Source of the DNA: Saccharomonospora amisosensis
Lineage (GTDB): Bacteria; Actinomycetota; Actinomycetes; Mycobacteriales; Pseudonocardiaceae
Reading direction: 5' to 3'
NCBI RefSeq assembly: GCF_011761185.1
Contig: NZ_JAAOYM010000001.1
Location: 682,001-746,000, forward strand
Length of the DNA stretch: 64,000 nt
Positions 61,767 through 64,000 of the stretch are shown in pieces (position 1 is the stretch's first letter; each line of letters begins with the position of its first letter). The position numbers and the translations under genes are program-made. A model generated the notes under the pieces. That model was not told where the DNA came from. It did not search any database and saw only the letters and a list, made by a program, of their open reading frames with translations.

Positions 61767-64000
61767 GTGAACCGTTTCGGAGTTTTGCTTCGTGATGCCC
61801 GGCGGCGGGCGGGGTTGACTCAGGAGGAGTTGGCTGCCCGGTCGGGTATTGGGGTTCGGACCATTCGGAGGTTGGAGACCGGTAGCGGTACCGATCCTCG
61901 GATCGGGACGGTGACGTTGCTGGCCGATGCGTTGGGGGTTGGTCAGCGGGAGCGGCAGAGCTTGTTGGCCGCCGCTGACGGTAGGTATCAGGAGTCGTCA
62001 CCGGAGTCGCCCGGGCCAGGGCCGGGGTCGTCTGGTGGTGGGGCGGTTTCGGTGCCGGTGGGGGGTGCCGTGGGCCCGGTCACGGGGGCAGCGTCGGCAC
62101 TGCCGGTGTTGCCGGTGGTGCCTGCGGAGGTGTCGGAGGCGGCGGACCATCTGGCGTTGGTGGTCGCGGCCCGGCTGCGGCGTGAGGAAGAGTTGCGTCG
62201 GTTGCATGACCCGTTCCCGCTGCCGGTGCGGTGGCGGCCCGCGCCTGCGCGGTTGGCCGATCATTGGGACAACATCTGCAGGGTCCCGGTCGGGGTGAGC
62301 GCGGGGCCGCTGGAGTTGTCCGGCGAGGTGGGCGACATCGCGGGCACCTATCTGCGGGTTCCGTCGGGGCGGCTGGTGGTGCTGGGTCAGGCGGGTTCGG
62401 GCAAGACGGTGCTCACTTTGCGGTTCGTGCTGGACATGCTGGCCGCGCGAACGCCGGGGGGCGCGGTCCCGATGATCTTCAACGTGGGGTCGTGGGATCC
62501 GACCGCGGCCCCGTTGCGCGGCTGGCTGGTCGAGTTGTTGCAGCGTGATCAGCCGGGCCTGGCCGCGGAGGCGCCGGGCGGGGCGACACTCGCGGCGGTG
62601 CTGGTGGACACCGGGCGCATCCTGCCGGTACTCGACGGTTTCGACGAGATCGCCCAGGGCCTGCACCGGCCTGCGCTGGAAACACTCAACTCGCTGTCCA
62701 TGCCACTGCTGCTGACCAGCCGCGTCGAGGAGTACCAGCGGGCCGTGACCGTGGTCGACGTGCTCACCTCGGCCGCCGTGGTCGAGTTGACCGACCTCAC
62801 CCCCGACGATCTGGGCGGCTACCTGCCCCGCACCGCACGGCAGGTAGCTGTCGCCACCGAGGGCGGCGGCACGGCCACCGCCTGGGACAGCGTCATCACC
62901 GCACTACGAGACCACGACACGACCCAACCCCGCCCCGCCACCGCGCATCTGGCCACCGTCCTGCGCACACCCCTGATGGTCAGCCTCGCCCGCACCGTCT
63001 ACAGCGACTCCCGCGACCACGACCCCACCGAACTGCTCGATGACACTCGCTTCCCCACCCCACAACACATCGAGGAACACCTCCTCGACAGCTTCGTGCC
63101 CACTGTCTACCACCAACACCCCACCCCCACCCACCACGGCAAACGGCACGACTGGGACATCGCCCGCCTCCGCCGCTGGCTGGGATTCCTCGCCGACGAC
63201 CTCGACCGCCAAGGGACCAGCGACCTCGAATGGTGGCGCATCAGCGGCAGACTCCGCGACTCCACCCGCGTCCTACTGGTAACCGGATTCGCGTGTGTCG
63301 CGTCGTTGCTGGTCGACTGGCTGGTCTTCACCCCGGTTCACACGCTCACGTCCGGGATGACGTTTCACTGGTATGTCGCTCTGCTCGACGGGCTCGTGAT
63401 CGGCCCGGTCATCGGCTTACCTGTCGGCTTGCTGTACCTGCTGATGGTGGTGCGCAAAGGCAAGGTACTCGAACCGACCCGAGTCCGGGTCCGCCTGCTC
63501 GACGGGTCGGGCAGGCAACCAGGGCTTCGGCGAAAAGTCGCGACACGGTTCCTTGCGGGTGCGCTCGGTGGCGGCATCGGGGGTGTCGGTTACGGGATCG
63601 CGAGAACCATCGTCATGGCGGTATCTCCGAATCTGACTCTCGCCGACGAACCCGCCGCGATCTTGCGGGGGATGCTTGTCGACGCCGCCATCTGCTCGGT
63701 GGTGTTCGGTCTGGCGTGCGGTCTGGTGCTGGCACTGGCGGCCGCGCTGGAGGCCCCCGCCAACCTCACCACCGCCACCAGCCCCGCAGACCTGCTCGCC
63801 GCCAACCGCACGACAGTGCTGCGCCTTGCCGGTGCGCTGTCGCTCGCACTCGCGCTCGCACTCGCCTTCGGTGGCGTCGCGGTCACGAGTGCGCTGCGGG
63901 CAGCCCTGGGCCCAGTGCCATGGAGCCTGAACTGGAACGTGGGCAACGGCCTGCTGGTCGGCCTGATCGGTGGGCTGAGCACGGGCCTTGCCTACATCGT
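61767..64000 (+). CDS. HTH-NACHT ATPase with C-terminal membrane domain, cut by window end
   Basis: At least 744 codons, open to the last base. The start is taken as GTG 61767 (a TTG lies just before). Residues 5-62 form an XRE-type helix-turn-helix (RAGLTQEELAARSGIGVRTI). A Gly/Pro/Ser linker follows at 73-105. The NACHT domain spans about 190-400, with Walker A GQAGSGKT at 207-214, Walker B LPVLDGFDEIA (DGFDE near 290) and the LLLTSRVEEY sensor region, then YLPRTARQV. From about residue 500, six or more membrane helices follow (LLVTGFACVASLLVDWLVF, VIGLPVGLLYLLMVV and later). STAND-type signalling ATPases of this layout are common in actinomycetes; a defence or developmental role is possible but not shown. 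Confidence 0.85.
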   Translation, partial: MNRFGVLLRDARRRAGLTQEELAARSGIGVRTIRRLETGSGTDPRIGTVTLLADALGVGQRERQSLLAAADGRYQESSPESPGPGPGSSGGGAVSVPVGGAVGPVTGAASALPVLPVVPAEVSEAADHLALVVAARLRREEELRRLHDPFPLPVRWRPAPARLADHWDNICRVPVGVSAGPLELSGEVGDIAGTYLRVPSGRLVVLGQAGSGKTVLTLRFVLDMLAARTPGGAVPMIFNVGSWDPTAAPLRGWLVELLQRDQPGLAAEAPGGATLAAVLVDTGRILPVLDGFDEIAQGLHRPALETLNSLSMPLLLTSRVEEYQRAVTVVDVLTSAAVVELTDLTPDDLGGYLPRTARQVAVATEGGGTATAWDSVITALRDHDTTQPRPATAHLATVLRTPLMVSLARTVYSDSRDHDPTELLDDTRFPTPQHIEEHLLDSFVPTVYHQHPTPTHHGKRHDWDIARLRRWLGFLADDLDRQGTSDLEWWRISGRLRDSTRVLLVTGFACVASLLVDWLVFTPVHTLTSGMTFHWYVALLDGLVIGPVIGLPVGLLYLLMVVRKGKVLEPTRVRVRLLDGSGRQPGLRRKVATRFLAGALGGGIGGVGYGIARTIVMAVSPNLTLADEPAAILRGMLVDAAICSVVFGLACGLVLALAAALEAPANLTTATSPADLLAANRTTVLRLAGALSLALALALAFGGVAVTSALRAALGPVPWSLNWNVGNGLLVGLIGGLSTGLAYI

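Overview
The window is high-GC DNA with dense, often ATGA-coupled genes and frequent GTG/TTG starts. It carries actinobacterial marker genes: a mycothiol-dependent formaldehyde dehydrogenase, an mIHF-type host factor, an F420-type (Ddn-like) oxidoreductase, a class F sortase and perfect KstR-type operators. The best guess is a Pseudonocardiaceae-like actinomycete (Amycolatopsis / Saccharomonospora / Prauserella relatives). This is inferred from gene content, not from any rRNA. I saw no rRNA, tRNA, CRISPR array or intact insertion sequence.

Layout. 1-5.1 kb: end of an aldose epimerase, acyl-CoA dehydrogenase with divergent TetR, PfkB kinase, citrate synthase. 5.2-9.4 kb: a frameshifted membrane-protein gene, an APH-type kinase, a degenerate gap, an ABC-2 exporter. 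9.5-16.7 kb: glpD, TetR and an alkyl-DHAP-synthase-like flavoprotein (a gene order also known from mycobacteria), a GGCT-fold protein with mscR, a C39-like peptidase, a thioesterase. 16.7-26.8 kb: FadD, mIHF, isochorismate synthase with Sfp-type PPTase, acyl-CoA dehydrogenase, an echA-fadD-tetR operon, GNAT and DtxR-type genes. 27-31 kb: sulfotransferase, SnoaL-like protein, CysQ, a small secreted protein, DedA. 31-37 kb: RecQ, sortase pair, TetR-FAD monooxygenase, DUF574 methyltransferase. 37.4-40.7 kb: copper operon csoR-copZ-orf-copA. 41-43.5 kb: DUF6292-like protein, M23 peptidase, small ORF. 43.8-49.1 kb: nitrite reductase / NnrS / Fe-S-type regulator / hemerythrin set. 49.3-55.9 kb: GGDEF-EAL protein, TetR-MFS pair, TetR-Ddn pair. 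55.9-61.4 kb: TetR, cysD, cysNC, DUF1214 protein and SDR. 61.8 kb to the end: an HTH-NACHT-membrane ATPase cut by the window edge.

The most coherent new picture is a split sulfation module. PAPS synthesis (CysD/CysNC), a PAPS-dependent sulfotransferase, PAP removal (CysQ) and a DUF1214-SDR pair all lie in the window. Perfect KstR boxes (TAGAAC-N2-GTTCTA) sit in the sulfotransferase promoter and before DUF1214-SDR. A KstR2-like box lies between the SnoaL gene and cysQ. Three copies of a TGRACAWTGTYCA dyad mark the TetR/cysD promoter and the DUF1214 promoter. In mycobacteria I recall the sulfotransferase, SDR and DUF1214 genes as one KstR-regulon cluster (Rv3529c-Rv3531c). Here they are separated, and one half is joined to dedicated PAPS synthesis.

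A second notable signal is a 21-bp tandem repeat found at three loci. Each array starts within about 12 bp of a stop codon and runs in the same orientation relative to the gene it follows.
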